Shown here: piece by piece, positions 18,907-31,149 of the stretch | How positions within the stretch are numbered: position 1 is the stretch's first letter | How the letters are laid out: every line of letters starts with the position of its first letter | Source: Deinococcus multiflagellatus | GTDB lineage: Bacteria > Deinococcota > Deinococci > Deinococcales > Deinococcaceae | Reading direction: 5' to 3' | NCBI RefSeq assembly: GCF_020166415.1 | Contig: NZ_JAIQXV010000003.1 | Location: 62,001 to 126,000 of the forward strand | DNA: 64,000 nt | Program-made: the position numbers and the translations under genes | The notes under the pieces: generated by a model | What the model was told of the DNA's origin: nothing | What the model saw: only the letters and a program-made list of their open reading frames with translations | Database searches by the model: none

Positions 18907-19737
18907 GTGAGGGACCTGCCTGCCGACGCGCCGACCACGCTGCCGCTGCTCATGGCCTTCGACCTGGACGGCACCCTGATTCCCGATGCCGGGCGCGAGG
19001 TGCCCGAAGACACCGCTGCCGCCCTGGCGCGGCTGCGGGCGCTGGGCGTGAAGGTGGCGATCATCACCGGGCGCGACACGCCCCCCGCTCAGGTGCGCCT
19101 CAGCGTGCAGCCCGACGCGGTGGCCACCAACAACGGCGGGCGCATTCTGGTGGGCGAGGACCTGCATGTGGAAGCGCAGTTCTCGGCCACCGATCTGGAA
19201 GCGGTGCTGGCCCACGAACTGCACGGCGCGCGGGTGGTGCTGTTTACCGCCGAGGCCCTGTACGTGGACCTGCCCAGTGGCACCCAGCCCGAAGCCTGGA
19301 TGGTGGCCCGGCAGTTCCGTCCCCTGGCCGAGGCCCCCAGCAGCGGCATCCTGAAGGTGGGCTTCTACCACCCCGGCGTGGCCGATCTGGCCTCGCGCCT
19401 GCGCCAGTCTCACCCCCACCTCGTGCTGACGGGTGCCCAGGCCCCCTACCCCCATTTCCTGACCGTGACCCCCGAAGGGGCGCACAAGGGCGCCGCGCTG
19501 ACCCTGATTGCCGACACCCTGGGCATCTCCCATGACCGCACCGTGGCCTACGGCGACAGCGACAACGACGAGGCCATGCTGGAAGTCGCTGGCTACGGCG
19601 TGCAGGTGGGCACCCTGCCCCTGCTGGCCCCCCACGCCCGCGCCCAGGTGCCGGTGCAGGAGGAGCTGGGGGCGTTTTTGCACGCCTGGGCCGAGCGGAT
19701 GGAGAGGGGTGGGGCGAGCATGGAGCGTGGAACGTAG
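18907..19737 (+). CDS. Cof-type HAD phosphatase
   Basis: A 276-residue HAD hydrolase of the Cof subfamily. Motif I FDLDGTLIPD (residue 19 on), motif II IITGRD, Lys in GAHKGAAL, motif IV GDSDNDEAM are all canonical, with a C2-type cap in the middle. It probably acts on sugar phosphates or flavin-type phosphates. It is a distant paralogue of the preceding gene. The last residues (MERGGASMERGT) and the stop codon are encoded by a 7-base tandem array that begins at 19718, so the C-terminal tail is repeat-derived. Confidence 0.9.
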   Translation: MRDLPADAPTTLPLLMAFDLDGTLIPDAGREVPEDTAAALARLRALGVKVAIITGRDTPPAQVRLSVQPDAVATNNGGRILVGEDLHVEAQFSATDLEAVLAHELHGARVVLFTAEALYVDLPSGTQPEAWMVARQFRPLAEAPSSGILKVGFYHPGVADLASRLRQSHPHLVLTGAQAPYPHFLTVTPEGAHKGAALTLIADTLGISHDRTVAYGDSDNDEAMLEVAGYGVQVGTLPLLAPHARAQVPVQEELGAFLHAWAERMERGGASMERGT

Positions 19738-19752
19738 AGCGTGGTGCAGGGG
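19718..19752. repeat. 7-base tandem array, unit near GCGTGGA
   Basis: Five units in phase, overlapping the last codons and the stop of the HAD gene. Complement-like to the array at 20017-20043. Confidence 0.8.
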
Positions 19753-20016
19753 CGCTGGGGCTTCACCTCAGCAGTCTGGCTGGGTGCTCCGCGAAAGAGG
19801 GACGATTCGGGCCGGGCGACTGGACATAGGGCTGTGAGGCCCCTCTTCCGCGTCCTGCTGCCGAGGGTCACGTCATTGCAACTCTGCTCCCCCTGAGCGA
19901 CGAACAAAACGGTGCTCCGTAGAGCAGCCCAAAAGCGGTATGGCCTGCTGGCACGGGCCTCCTCGACCCAGCTTCACGCCCACAAGCAAAAGGAGCGGAG
20001 CGTCTGGGACCTCTCC
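19753..20016. other. Noncoding stretch between two facing heptamer arrays
   Basis: About 260 nt without a supported gene, lying between arrays whose words (AGCGTGG and CCACGCT) are reverse complements. The arrays could be the arms of one ancestral hairpin that has been split by an insertion. I do not recognise the inserted sequence. Confidence 0.4.
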
Positions 20017-20043
20017 CCACGCTCCACCCCCACATGCCACGCT
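20017..20043. repeat. 7-base tandem array, unit near CCACGCT
   Basis: Four units (one shortened to 6) ending at the stop codon of the convergent gene at 20045. Confidence 0.7.
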
Positions 20044-20044
20044 C

Positions 20045-20602
20045 TTACTTCAGCGTCATGCTGGTCAGAATGGCCCGGCCCTGCTCGGCCAGATCGGCGG
20101 GGGTGCCGCTGGGGAGCATCAGGGTGGCGGTGTACAGGCGGTTGTTTTTCAGGGTGAACAGCTGGGTCCAGCGCACGGTGCCGCCCTCGCCGTCGCCGGT
20201 GTAGCTCCAGAGGATGGCGGGCTGGCCGCTCACCTTGACGTTCTTCTCGCCCAGAAACTTCAGCTTGGTGACCACTTCGGGCATCTTGCGCTCGTTGATG
20301 TCGCGCACGTCGGCCAGGGTGGCTTTCAGTTCGGCGGGAATGTCCTGCACGACCACCGTCACCGTGGGCCGCAGCGCTCCGATGGTCTTGTTGATAAAGG
20401 CGATGTCCGTGCCCGGCACGTTTTTCAGCGGGGTCCAGCCGCTGGGCACGCGAATGCTGTAGCCCTTGTTGCTGGTGGCCGTGATGGTTTCAATGGTGCG
20501 CGGCTCGGTGGTGGCCGGCGCAGAGGTGGCCGGGGCCGTCTGGGCCTGAACAGTCGCAAGGGGGCCCGCAAGCAGGGCGAGGCTGAGAAACACGCGGTTC
20601 AT
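20045..20602 (-). CDS. Secreted DcrB/PsbP-like protein
   Basis: A 185-residue protein with a clear signal peptide (MNRVFLSLALLAGPLATVQA) followed by a Thr/Ala/Pro linker. The rest (GYSIRVPSGWTPLKNVPGTD, then a two-sheet pattern ending AEQGRAILTSMTLK) fits the DcrB/PsbP-like fold found in many exported bacterial proteins of unclear role. Five bases downstream of the tandem ABC ATPase on the same strand, so probably cotranscribed. Function not assigned. Confidence 0.8.
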   Translation of the reverse strand: MNRVFLSLALLAGPLATVQAQTAPATSAPATTEPRTIETITATSNKGYSIRVPSGWTPLKNVPGTDIAFINKTIGALRPTVTVVVQDIPAELKATLADVRDINERKMPEVVTKLKFLGEKNVKVSGQPAILWSYTGDGEGGTVRWTQLFTLKNNRLYTATLMLPSGTPADLAEQGRAILTSMTLK

Positions 20603-20607
20603 GGCTT

Positions 20608-22056
20608 TTAAGGTAGAGCCTGAAGGTGAGCCCAATCTGACGCCAGCGGCCCGGCAAAAGCCGCCTGCCCCGCCTGCAGGTGCAGGTGGTGGGTCAGCCC
20701 CGGCAGGGCGTCGGCGGCGCGGTGCGCGACCACCAGTAGGTGTGTGCCGCCCTGCACGAGCCTGGGCAGCAGGGCCAGAAAGGCGGCGCGCGCCGGCGCA
20801 TCCAGAAAATCCAGGCCCTCGTCCAGCAGCAGCAGGCGGGGACGGTGAATCACCGCGCGGGCCAGCAGCAGGCGGCGCCACTGCCCCTGCGACAGCCCCT
20901 CGGCGGGGTGGTCCAGCAGTTCACGGGCGCCCAGCCCGGCCGCCAGGTGCTCTACCTCGGCCGCCTGGGCCGGGGTCAGTTCGGGAGCAAAGCCCTCGCT
21001 GCCACTCCAGGCGCTGCCAATCACCTCGCGGCCGGTCCAGTCGCGCCGCTGGCGAATCCCCACCTCGGCGCCCACCAGCCCGGTGGCGGCGCGGCGGTCC
21101 TCCAGGCGGTCGCGGTTCAGAAAGGGGCGCTCAATGTGCCCGCCCACGGCCGGGTGCAGCTCGCCGGCGATCAGGCGGGTCAGGGTGCTTTTGCCGCTGC
21201 CGTTCTCGCCCGTTACCAGCCAGTGCTGCCCTGCCGCCCAGGTCCAGCTGAGGGGCCCCAGGGCGCGCTCGCCGTTGCGGTACACCGTAACGTCCTGCAG
21301 GCGCACGAGGGGCGCGCTGGCGTGGTCACCCGGGCGCGGAAGAGGCGTGGGCCGGGCCACAGGTTCTTCTGGCGGCGCCGCCTCGGTCACCTGGCCGCCC
21401 CACACCCGCAGCGTGCGCCAGGGCAGGGGCGGCGCCTCTTCGGGGCGGTGCGTGGCGAGCACCACCGCCACCCCGGCGGCGTGTACGCGCGCCAGCACCG
21501 TGCCCAGTTCGGCCCGTGCGCGTTCACTCAGGCCATCGGTGAACTCGTCCAGCAGCAGCAACTCGGGGGCGGGCATCAGGGCGGCGGCCAGCAGCACCCG
21601 GCGACGCTGCCCGTGGCTGAGGGTGCGAAAATCGCGTGCCAGTAGCAGCTCCAGGCGGGTCAGGGCCGCCACCTCCTGCAGCCGGGCCCGCGCCGCCGGG
21701 CTGGGGGTCCACAGGTTCAGGGCCTCGCCTTCGAAGGCGGCCAGCAGCACGTCCCCGGCGCTCTGCACCCAGTCGCGCGACAGGTAAAACGCCTCGGCGT
21801 CGGGGCCCACCACGCGCAGGGTGCGCCGGGCCTGCACCGCCGAGCGCTGGTCCTGCCCGCCCAGGTGGTAGGTGCGCTCGCCCGCAACCGGGGCCACCTG
21901 CCCGGCCAGCAGGCGCAGCAGCGTGGTTTTGCCGCCGCCGTTGGGCCCCCACAGCCGCAGGGCCTCGCCCGGGGCCACCTCCAGCCCCACCCCGCGCAGC
22001 ACCGGCTGGCCGCCTTGCAGCGCAGTCACGTTCAGCAGGCGAACCAGGGGCGGCAT
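20608..22056 (-). CDS. Tandem ABC-ATPase protein (ModF-like, no membrane domain)
   Basis: A 482-residue protein with two ABC ATPase halves. First half: GPNGGGKTT, LSHGQRRRV, LLLLDEFTDGL. Second half: GENGSGKST, LSQGQWRRL, LLLLDEGLDFL. Both are complete Walker A, signature and Walker B sets. The arrangement resembles ModF/PhrA proteins, which have no associated permease and an uncertain role. A leaderless start at 22056 is preferred because TAGACT lies exactly 7 nt upstream. Confidence 0.85.
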   Translation of the reverse strand: MPPLVRLLNVTALQGGQPVLRGVGLEVAPGEALRLWGPNGGGKTTLLRLLAGQVAPVAGERTYHLGGQDQRSAVQARRTLRVVGPDAEAFYLSRDWVQSAGDVLLAAFEGEALNLWTPSPAARARLQEVAALTRLELLLARDFRTLSHGQRRRVLLAAALMPAPELLLLDEFTDGLSERARAELGTVLARVHAAGVAVVLATHRPEEAPPLPWRTLRVWGGQVTEAAPPEEPVARPTPLPRPGDHASAPLVRLQDVTVYRNGERALGPLSWTWAAGQHWLVTGENGSGKSTLTRLIAGELHPAVGGHIERPFLNRDRLEDRRAATGLVGAEVGIRQRRDWTGREVIGSAWSGSEGFAPELTPAQAAEVEHLAAGLGARELLDHPAEGLSQGQWRRLLLARAVIHRPRLLLLDEGLDFLDAPARAAFLALLPRLVQGGTHLLVVAHRAADALPGLTHHLHLQAGQAAFAGPLASDWAHLQALP

Positions 22057-22063
22057 CCGTGCG

Positions 22064-22069
22064 AGTCTA
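22064..22069 (-). promoter_or_regulatory. -10 element of the tandem ABC gene
   Basis: TAGACT read on the minus strand, 7 nt before ATG 22056. Confidence 0.6.
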
Positions 22070-22177
22070 GCGGGCCGGGACGGTGTGGGGGCTTGACCCG
22101 TCTGCCTGGCCCAGCTGCCGGGAACCCACGCCGGGCCCGCCGCGTAAGCGTTTGAAACACACGGGGGGGAATGAGTT

Positions 22178-23098
22178 ATGGGATTTACGATTTTTGTGGC
22201 GGTGCTGGTGCTGCTGGTGATCGTCACGCTGTTTGCCGGGGTCAAGAGTGTGCCGCAGGGCTCGCAGTGGACCCTGGAGCGCTTCGGCAAGTTTCAGCGC
22301 AGCCTGAAGCCGGGCCTGAACCTCATCATGCCGTACATAGACCGCATTGGCCGCAAGGTCAACATGATGGAGCAGGTGCTGGACGTGCCCAGCCAGGAGG
22401 TCATCACCAAGGACAACGCGCTGGTCACGGTGGACGGCGTGGTGTTCTATCAGGTGCTGGACGCCGCCAAGGCCAGCTACGAGGTCAGCAACCTGCAGCA
22501 GGCCATCCTGAACCTCACCATGACCAACATCCGCACCGTGATGGGCAGCATGGACCTGGACGAACTGCTCTCCAACCGCGACCAGATCAATGCCCGCCTG
22601 CTGACGGTGGTGGACGAGGCCACCGAGCCGTGGGGCGTGAAGGCCACGCGCATTGAGGTCAAGGACATCAAGCCGCCCGCCGATCTGGTGGCCAGCATGG
22701 CCCGCCAGATGAAGGCCGAACGCGAAAAACGAGCCAACATCCTGGACGCCGAGGGCTTCCGGCAGGCCGCCATTCTGAAGGCCGAGGGCGAGAAGCAGGC
22801 CGAGATCCTGTCGGCCGAGGGGCGCCGGCAGGCCGCCTTTCTGGAAGCCGAGGCCAGAGAGCGCGCCGCCCAGGCCGAGGCGGCGGCCACCCGTATGGTC
22901 AGCGAGGCGATTGAGGCCGGCAACGCGCAGGCCATCAACTACTTCGTGGCCCAGAAGTACGTGGAGGCCCTGCGCGACGTGGCGGCGGCCCCCAACCAGA
23001 AAACCCTGATTCTGCCCATTGAGGCCACCAGCGTGCTGGGGAGCCTACAGGGCATTGCCGAGGTGGCCCGCGAAGCCTTCGGCGGGCGCAAGGGATAG
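22178..23098 (+). CDS. SPFH/stomatin-like membrane protein (QmcA/PHB family)
   Basis: A 306-residue protein: one N-terminal membrane helix (residues 2-22), a band-7/SPFH domain (VPQGSQWTLERFGKFQR through PWGVKATRIEVKDI), then a long Ala/Glu coiled coil (residues 170-240). Such proteins form large rings in the membrane and act in membrane-domain organisation or protease control. It is followed two bases later by an NfeD gene, the classic partner pairing. Confidence 0.93.
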   Translation: MGFTIFVAVLVLLVIVTLFAGVKSVPQGSQWTLERFGKFQRSLKPGLNLIMPYIDRIGRKVNMMEQVLDVPSQEVITKDNALVTVDGVVFYQVLDAAKASYEVSNLQQAILNLTMTNIRTVMGSMDLDELLSNRDQINARLLTVVDEATEPWGVKATRIEVKDIKPPADLVASMARQMKAEREKRANILDAEGFRQAAILKAEGEKQAEILSAEGRRQAAFLEAEARERAAQAEAAATRMVSEAIEAGNAQAINYFVAQKYVEALRDVAAAPNQKTLILPIEATSVLGSLQGIAEVAREAFGGRKG

Positions 23099-23100
23099 CG

Positions 23101-23568
23101 GTGGACTGGTGGCCCACCCTGAGCCGCGTGGCGCCCTGGCACTGGTGGGTGCTGGGCGCCCTCCTGCTGATGTTGGAGGTGGCGGCCCCCGGCGTCTTCT
23201 TCGTCTGGCTGGCGCTGGCGGCCTTTGCCCTGGGGCTGCTGGTGTTCGTGCTGCCTCTGCCGGTGGCGGTGCAACTGCTGCTCTTTGCAGTGCTCAGCGT
23301 GGCGGCGGTGGTGCTGGGCCGCCGCTATATGGCCCGGCTGCTCCCCGATTCCCCCGAAGCCGAGCGCCTGAACCAGGGCTCGCACCGCTTGGTGGGGCAG
23401 ACCGTGGTGGTCACCCGCGCCATCGAAAACGGCGTGGGCCGCGTGCGCGTGGGCGACGGCGAATGGCGTGTCACGGGTCCCGACACCCCCGAAGGCGCCC
23501 GCGTGCTGATCGTGGCCGCCGACGGCGCCACCCTGCACGTGCGTGAAGTGAACGGCACCTGGACCTGA
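23101..23568 (+). CDS. NfeD-like membrane protein
   Basis: A 155-residue short NfeD without the protease domain: three to four hydrophobic helices in residues 15-75 and a C-terminal OB-fold (LVGQTVVVTRAIENGVGRVR). It starts with GTG directly behind the stomatin stop, so the two are coupled. NfeD OB domains are thought to bind or regulate the SPFH ring. A 7-base repeat hairpin begins three bases after the stop. Confidence 0.88.
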   Translation: MDWWPTLSRVAPWHWWVLGALLLMLEVAAPGVFFVWLALAAFALGLLVFVLPLPVAVQLLLFAVLSVAAVVLGRRYMARLLPDSPEAERLNQGSHRLVGQTVVVTRAIENGVGRVRVGDGEWRVTGPDTPEGARVLIVAADGATLHVREVNGTWT

Positions 23569-23571
23569 GGG

Positions 23572-23634
23572 GCGATGAGCGATGGGCCATGAGCCATGGG
23601 GCAACCCCCAAAGCTCATGGCCCATCGCCCATGG
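23572..23634. repeat. Facing 7-base arrays forming a hairpin between convergent genes
   Basis: Left array 23572-23599 (units GCGATGA, GCCATGA type, four units), right array 23614-23634 (three units, CCCATNG type). GGGCCATGAGC (23584-23594) pairs perfectly with GCTCATGGCCC (23613-23623). Likely a bidirectional terminator. Confidence 0.8.
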
Positions 23635-23640
23635 CCCGGC

Positions 23641-24234
23641 TCAGCCCCGCTGGGCCGGATACAGCCAGCGCCGCAGCAGCCGCGACAGCAGCGGCAGCAC
23701 CGGCCAGTTCAGGAATACGGTGGCCAGGAACGCCGACGGAATGATCGCCGCCCACCAGGGCCAGCCTTTCGTGAAAAAGCCGCACAGGTAGCTGAACAGC
23801 AGGATCAGAGGATAGACCCCCACAAAGCCCACCAGCACGTTCTTCCACAGTGGCGGGGCAGGCAGGCTGCCGGGCAGGTCGAACCACGCTTCCAGGCCGC
23901 GCGCCTCGCGGTAATCCACATCGGACGCTGTAAAGGTGGGCAACTCGCGCAGGGCCGCCGCGTAGGCTGGATTGGCCCGCCATGCGTCCAGCGCCTCCTG
24001 CGTGGCAAAGCGCAGCAGGGTGATGTACTCGGGCACGGGGCCAGAGGGGTCACGCAGCACGTGCAGGCCCAGAAAGCCGGACTGCTGCGCCAGCAGGGCG
24101 TGTACCCCGCGCGCCCAGGTTTCGTAGGGCTCGACTTGCGACGGGCGCACCCGCTCGGTGATCACCAGCGTCACGCCTTCGGGGGCCGCCGAGGTGGGCG
24201 AGGGTACGGTCATGACGGGATTGGGCTGAGTCAC
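23641..24234 (-). CDS. Antibiotic biosynthesis monooxygenase (ABM) domain membrane protein
   Basis: A 197-residue protein. Residues 15-105 form an ABM ferredoxin-like domain (VTLVITERVRPSQVEPYETW, GFLGLHVLRDP, YITLLRFATQEALDAW); the remainder has three hydrophobic helices (LVGFVGVYPLILLFSYL onward). This architecture occurs in membrane-bound ABM proteins of unknown substrate. GTG 24234 is chosen because AAGGAGG lies 5-6 nt upstream. Confidence 0.82.
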   Translation of the reverse strand: MTQPNPVMTVPSPTSAAPEGVTLVITERVRPSQVEPYETWARGVHALLAQQSGFLGLHVLRDPSGPVPEYITLLRFATQEALDAWRANPAYAAALRELPTFTASDVDYREARGLEAWFDLPGSLPAPPLWKNVLVGFVGVYPLILLFSYLCGFFTKGWPWWAAIIPSAFLATVFLNWPVLPLLSRLLRRWLYPAQRG

Positions 24235-24286
24235 GGAAACCTCCTTGTGGACCGGAACAAGCGTAAGCCGCCCGGCACAGAACAAA

Positions 24287-24310
24287 CCCCCTTCCGCACA
24301 TGGAAGGGGG
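24287..24310 (-). terminator. Terminator of the rplM-rpsI operon
   Basis: Stem CCCCCTTCC/GGAAGGGGG with 6-nt loop followed on the minus strand by TTTGTT. Confidence 0.85.
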
Positions 24311-24329
24311 CAGGGGGGGCGGGAGAGGA

Positions 24330-24731
24330 TCAGCGCTTGCTGAACTGGGGGGCGCGGCGGGCCTTTTTCAGGCCGTACTTCTTGCGCTCGACTTCGCGGG
24401 GGTCGCGGGTCAGCAGGCCCTTGGGCTTCAGCTGGGTGCGGAAGTCGGGGTTGACCTTCAGCAGCGCGCGGGCGATGCCCAGCTTGATGGCGTCGGCCTG
24501 ACCGGTGGGGCCGCCGCCGGCCACGGTGATCACGGCGTCGTAGCGGCCAGCGGTGCCGGTTTCACGGAACGCCTGCAGGGCGTGCACGGCGCGCAGCAGA
24601 CCACGGAAGTAGGTCTGGAACTCTTTGCCGTTCACGATGATCTTGCCTTCGCCAGGGCGGAGGAACACGCGGGCCACGGCGCTCTTGCGGCGGCCGGTGC
24701 CGTAGAACTGTTCAGGTTGCTGAATCGCCAT
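24330..24731 (-). CDS. rpsI: 30S ribosomal protein S9
   Basis: A 133-residue S9 with [17 protein letters not shown] and the basic C-terminal tail ending QFSKR, whose terminal Lys-Arg contacts P-site tRNA. Start overlaps the rplM stop (TAATG), the usual L13-S9 coupling. Confidence 0.98.
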   Translation of the reverse strand: MAIQQPEQFYGTGRRKSAVARVFLRPGEGKIIVNGKEFQTYFRGLLRAVHALQAFRETGTAGRYDAVITVAGGGPTGQADAIKLGIARALLKVNPDFRTQLKPKGLLTRDPREVERKKYGLKKARRAPQFSKR

Positions 24732-25156
24732 TATTTAACCTCGAGGGTCTGGGGCTTCTGAGCCGCGTGGGGGTGCGTTTCGCCGGCGTAGACCTTCAGG
24801 CGGCTGTGCATGGCGCGGCCCTGACGGCCCTTGGGCAGCATGCCGAACACGGCGTGCTCAATGACGCGCTCGGGGTGCTTGGCCAGCGCCTGACGGGCGG
24901 TTTCGGTCTTCAGGCCACCCTGGTAGCCGGTGTAGCGGGTGTAGACCTTGCCGTCCAGCTTGTTGCCGGTCAGGGCGACCTGCTGGGCATTGATGACCAC
25001 CACAAAGTCACCCTGGATCATGTTGGGGGTGAAGTCGGGGCGGTGCTTGCCACGGATACGGCTGGCGATCAGCGTGGCCAGACGGCCCAGGGGCACGTTG
25101 GCGGCGTCCACGACGACCCAGTTCTGCTCGTCATTTTTGGGGATGTAGGTTTTCAC
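24731..25156 (-). CDS. rplM: 50S ribosomal protein L13
   Basis: A 141-residue L13: [38 protein letters not shown], the central [20 protein letters not shown] and [16 protein letters not shown]. Start is GTG with GGAG nine bases upstream. First gene of the L13-S9 operon; about 160 nt of leader lies upstream with no obvious hairpin decoy. Confidence 0.98.
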   Translation of the reverse strand: MKTYIPKNDEQNWVVVDAANVPLGRLATLIASRIRGKHRPDFTPNMIQGDFVVVINAQQVALTGNKLDGKVYTRYTGYQGGLKTETARQALAKHPERVIEHAVFGMLPKGRQGRAMHSRLKVYAGETHPHAAQKPQTLEVK

Positions 25157-25319
25157 CGTGAAACTCCATACAGAAGGGAATTTGGCTGCGACACGCCCCG
25201 CGTTTTCGGGGGAAGAAACTGGCGTGCGTGTCCGGGTGCCTCCCGGTCGCCCCGTGCCCTACCAAGCACAAGACACTAAAGGCCAAGGTATCAGAAAGGG
25301 CCTAGGCGGGGCAAGCGGT

Positions 25320-25556
25320 TCATGGGATTTCGTAGGGAAGGGGCGGGCGTACGAAGGCCAGGGAGCCTTCGTCACAAGCACCCAATCTGGCGAAGTTCTG
25401 GCGTGCCTCGCCCAGGGTCATGTGATTGGGGCCGCTGTGCCTGTGATCGTCGTTCCCACCATCGTCCTCCCAGAAGCAAACTCGGCAGATGTCATAGTGG
25501 CCGCGCCGCTTGAGCGTCAGAAAGCCGCAGCAGGGGCAGGCGAACCTCTTGCTCAC
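25320..25556 (-). CDS. CPCC-type cysteine-rich small protein
   Basis: A 78-residue protein starting VSKRFACPCCGFLTL with GTG. It has the CPCC knuckle at residues 8-11 and a second Cys pair (CRVC, 30-33) followed by FWEDDGG, the pattern of the CPCC family, presumably a zinc ribbon. The role of the family is unknown. The GTG overlaps the aroQ stop (GTGA), so it is translated together with aroQ; this is unexpected as nothing connects it with the shikimate pathway. Confidence 0.85.
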   Translation of the reverse strand: MSKRFACPCCGFLTLKRRGHYDICRVCFWEDDGGNDDHRHSGPNHMTLGEARQNFARLGACDEGSLAFVRPPLPYEIP

Positions 25557-25978
25557 GCCTCCACCAGCGCCTCCATTCCCAGCCGGTAGCCCAGGAAGCC
25601 CAGGCCGCTGATCTTGCCCCGGCAGACGGCGGCCGTTACGCTCTTGTGCCGGAACTCCTCGCGGGCGTCCACGTTGCTGATGTGCACTTCCACCACCGGC
25701 ACGCGCTGCCCGGCAATCGCGTCGCGCAGGGCGTAGGAATAGTGCGTGAGGGCCCCCGGGTTGATCACGATGCCGGTAAAGCCGTGCTCCTCGGCATCCT
25801 GCACCCATTCCACCAGCTGGCCTTCGTAGTTGCTCTGGCGGCAGGTGACCGATTGGCCCAGTTCCGCACCCCAGGCCTCACACTGCCGCTCCAGGTCTTC
25901 GAGCGTCTGCGAGCCGTACACGCCCGGTTCACGCAGGCCAAGGCGGTTCAGATTGGGGCCGTTCAGCACGAGCAGCAT
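25553..25978 (-). CDS. aroQ: 3-dehydroquinate dehydratase, type II
   Basis: A 141-residue type II enzyme. LNGPNLNRLGLREPGVYG includes the catalytic Tyr; QSNYEGQLVEW, INPGALTHYSYALRDAI and VEVHISNVDAREEFRHKS complete the active site. It dehydrates 3-dehydroquinate to 3-dehydroshikimate, the product of AroB being its substrate. It ends the aro series and is coupled to the CPCC gene. Confidence 0.97.
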   Translation of the reverse strand: MLLVLNGPNLNRLGLREPGVYGSQTLEDLERQCEAWGAELGQSVTCRQSNYEGQLVEWVQDAEEHGFTGIVINPGALTHYSYALRDAIAGQRVPVVEVHISNVDAREEFRHKSVTAAVCRGKISGLGFLGYRLGMEALVEA

Positions 25979-26075
25979 GAGAGGAGGGTAGCAGTGTGCA
26001 GGAGGCGGTGCGCGGGAGATGTTGAGCGCTCAGGCCCAGAGATGGAGCAGGGGCCGCCATACAAACTGGCGGTTC

Positions 26076-27143
26076 TCAGCCTTCCCCGCCCCCCGCTTCC
26101 CGCACCCCGCGCACCTCTTTTTCCCACCCCTCAAACTCCGCCCGCAGCACCGCTTCCGGCACCCGCGCCAGATACGGCTGGGCGAGGCCACGCAGGAGCA
26201 CAAAGCGCACGCCCTCGGCATCGGCCTTCTTGTCGCGGGCCATGTAGGGGGCCACGTCGTCGTACGTCAGGGGGGGCAGGGGCTGGGGCCGCTGCCAGTG
26301 CAGGAACGCCAGGGTGTGGGGGGCCAGGTCGGCGCCGCCCAGGGCGCGGGAAAGCCGGGCGGCGTAGTGCATCCCGTAAGCCACCGCCTCGCCGTGGGAC
26401 AGGGTGTGGTGGGTCACCGCTTCCAGCGCGTGCGCCAGCGTGTGCCCAAAGTTGAGAAAGGCCCGCTCGCCCTGTTCCGTCAGGTCGCGGGTGACCACGC
26501 CCGCTTTGACCGCAATGGCGTCGGCCAGCGTGTCCTGCAGGCCAGGGCCACCGGGACGGAAATCAGGAGAGAGAACACGCGGCAGCAGGCTGGGGTCGGC
26601 AATCAGGCCGTGCTTGTATGCCTCGGCGGCCCCTTCGCGGAACACGGCGCCGGGCAGGGTGGCCAGCGTGTCGGTGTCGCACCACACCGCCTTCGGAGGC
26701 CAGAACGCGCCCACCAGATTCTTGCCTTCGGGCAGGTTCACGCCGGTTTTGCCGCCCACCGCCGCGTCCACCATGCCCAGCAGGGTGGTGGGGACCGTGT
26801 AAAAGGCCACCCCGCGCAGGTAGCTGGCCGCCGCAAAGCCCGCCAGATCGGTGGCCGCGCCGCCGCCCAGGCCAATGACGGCGCCGTCGCGGGGAAGGTT
26901 CGCGCCCGCCAGGGCCGAGAGCACGCCGCTCAGGACCGCCATCGTCTTGCAGTCGTCGCGGGCGGGGACGGGGATGGTAACCACAGGCTGCGTGGCCGCC
27001 TGCACGGCCGCCACGAACGCAGGGGGCAGGTCCACCGGATGAATCAGGGCGGTGTGGCGCCCGGGCACCTGAAGCGTGCCCAGCAGCCCGGGGCCCACCT
27101 GCACGGTGTAGGGCGCCGCGCCGCCCACCTCAATCGGCCGCAC
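26076..27143 (-). CDS. aroB: 3-dehydroquinate synthase
   Basis: A 355-residue DHQ synthase with NAD-binding [39 protein letters not shown] and the metal ligands in [15 protein letters not shown] and [11 protein letters not shown]. It converts DAHP to 3-dehydroquinate. GTG 27143 gives the correct N-terminus (VRPIEVGGA) with GGGGGA just upstream and overlaps the aroK 3' end by 14 nt. The last ten residues (after EKEVRG) are specified by a 7-base tandem array at 26084-26111. Confidence 0.95.
   Translation of the reverse strand: MRPIEVGGAAPYTVQVGPGLLGTLQVPGRHTALIHPVDLPPAFVAAVQAATQPVVTIPVPARDDCKTMAVLSGVLSALAGANLPRDGAVIGLGGGAATDLAGFAAASYLRGVAFYTVPTTLLGMVDAAVGGKTGVNLPEGKNLVGAFWPPKAVWCDTDTLATLPGAVFREGAAEAYKHGLIADPSLLPRVLSPDFRPGGPGLQDTLADAIAVKAGVVTRDLTEQGERAFLNFGHTLAHALEAVTHHTLSHGEAVAYGMHYAARLSRALGGADLAPHTLAFLHWQRPQPLPPLTYDDVAPYMARDKKADAEGVRFVLLRGLAQPYLARVPEAVLRAEFEGWEKEVRGVREAGGGEG
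26084..26111. repeat. 7-base tandem array inside the aroB 3' end
   Basis: Four units of CCCCGCN type (plus strand) encode the Gly/Glu-rich tail of AroB and reach to within 6 nt of the stop codon. Confidence 0.7.
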
Positions 27144-27732
27144 GTTCCCCCAGCTCGGGCCGCTCGGGGCCGGCGTCGGCCCACGCCTGCTGCACGTCGG
27201 CCCAGGCCCACAGGCGCTCGATGATCTCCTCGACAATCTCCTCGCTGGGGCGGCCGTCGCTGTGCACATGGATGGTGCCCTGGCGGTAGACCGGCTCTCG
27301 CTCGTGCATCAGGGTGCGGATTTTGGACAGCGGATCCTCCGCGCGCAGCAGGGGGCGGTCACTGTGCTTGGTGCGCTGGTAGACCGTTTCCGGGCTGGCC
27401 CACAGCACCACCACCGGGCCGCGTTCCAGCAGTTCGTGGCGGTTGTCCTCGTTGATGAAGGTGCCGCCTCCCAGGCTGATCACCGCGTGTTCCAGCCGCG
27501 TCACGCGCCGGACCACCTCGTGCTCGCAGGCGCGGAAGTAGCCCTCGCCTTCCTGGGCAAAGACCTCGGGGATGCTTTTGCCCACCACGCGGGTGATCAG
27601 CTTGTCGGTGTCCACAAAATGCAGTGCCAGGGCGCGCGACAGTTCCCAGCCGATGCGGCTTTTGCCCGTACCCATAAAGCCCGCCAGCGCCACCCACGAC
27701 ACCGGGCGCTCAATCAGGCCGGAACTGAACAT
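27130..27732 (-). CDS. aroK: Shikimate kinase
   Basis: A 200-residue kinase with P-loop [11 protein letters not shown], substrate-binding DTDKLI, SLGGG and the adenine region RPLL. It phosphorylates shikimate. The start at 27732 follows TACACT by exactly 7 nt; a longer frame starting at 27882 would add 50 unrelated residues and would span this promoter. The C-terminus is about 20 residues longer than usual. Confidence 0.93.
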   Translation of the reverse strand: MFSSGLIERPVSWVALAGFMGTGKSRIGWELSRALALHFVDTDKLITRVVGKSIPEVFAQEGEGYFRACEHEVVRRVTRLEHAVISLGGGTFINEDNRHELLERGPVVVLWASPETVYQRTKHSDRPLLRAEDPLSKIRTLMHEREPVYRQGTIHVHSDGRPSEEIVEEIIERLWAWADVQQAWADAGPERPELGERAAD

Positions 27733-27739
27733 GGGGGAC

Positions 27740-27745
27740 AGTGTA
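27740..27745 (-). promoter_or_regulatory. -10 element of leaderless aroK mRNA
   Basis: TACACT seven bases before ATG 27732 on the minus strand. Confidence 0.65.
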
Positions 27746-27889
27746 CGGCAGTCCTCCGCAGGCGGCGTGACGGGCGCACCCTCTGGCGCCGGGCCAGGGC
27801 CGCGCAGTTCGGTGCTCAGGGCCCACTCCAGGCGGGCCGGCCGGTCGGTGGGGGGCGGCTCACCCGCCGCGTCGCTGAACATGGGGCCC

Positions 27890-29038
<1,149 letters not shown>

Positions 29039-29045
29039 GGGGGCG

Positions 29046-29051
29046 ACTGTA
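29046..29051 (-). promoter_or_regulatory. -10 element of leaderless aroC mRNA
   Basis: TACAGT, seven bases before ATG 29038. Confidence 0.65.
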
Positions 29052-29133
29052 GCGCGTGGGGTGGGAGAGGCGCCGCTCCATGCCCAAACAAACGCGCCCC
29101 CGTGAAGGGAGCGCGGCGGCGGCAGGAGGGCGG

Positions 29134-31146
<2,013 letters not shown>

Positions 31147-31149
31147 GGC

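Noticed and set aside
27733..27882. Upstream extension of aroK to 27882
   Set aside because: Would add 50 residues without similarity and cross the TACACT promoter placed 7 nt before 27732.
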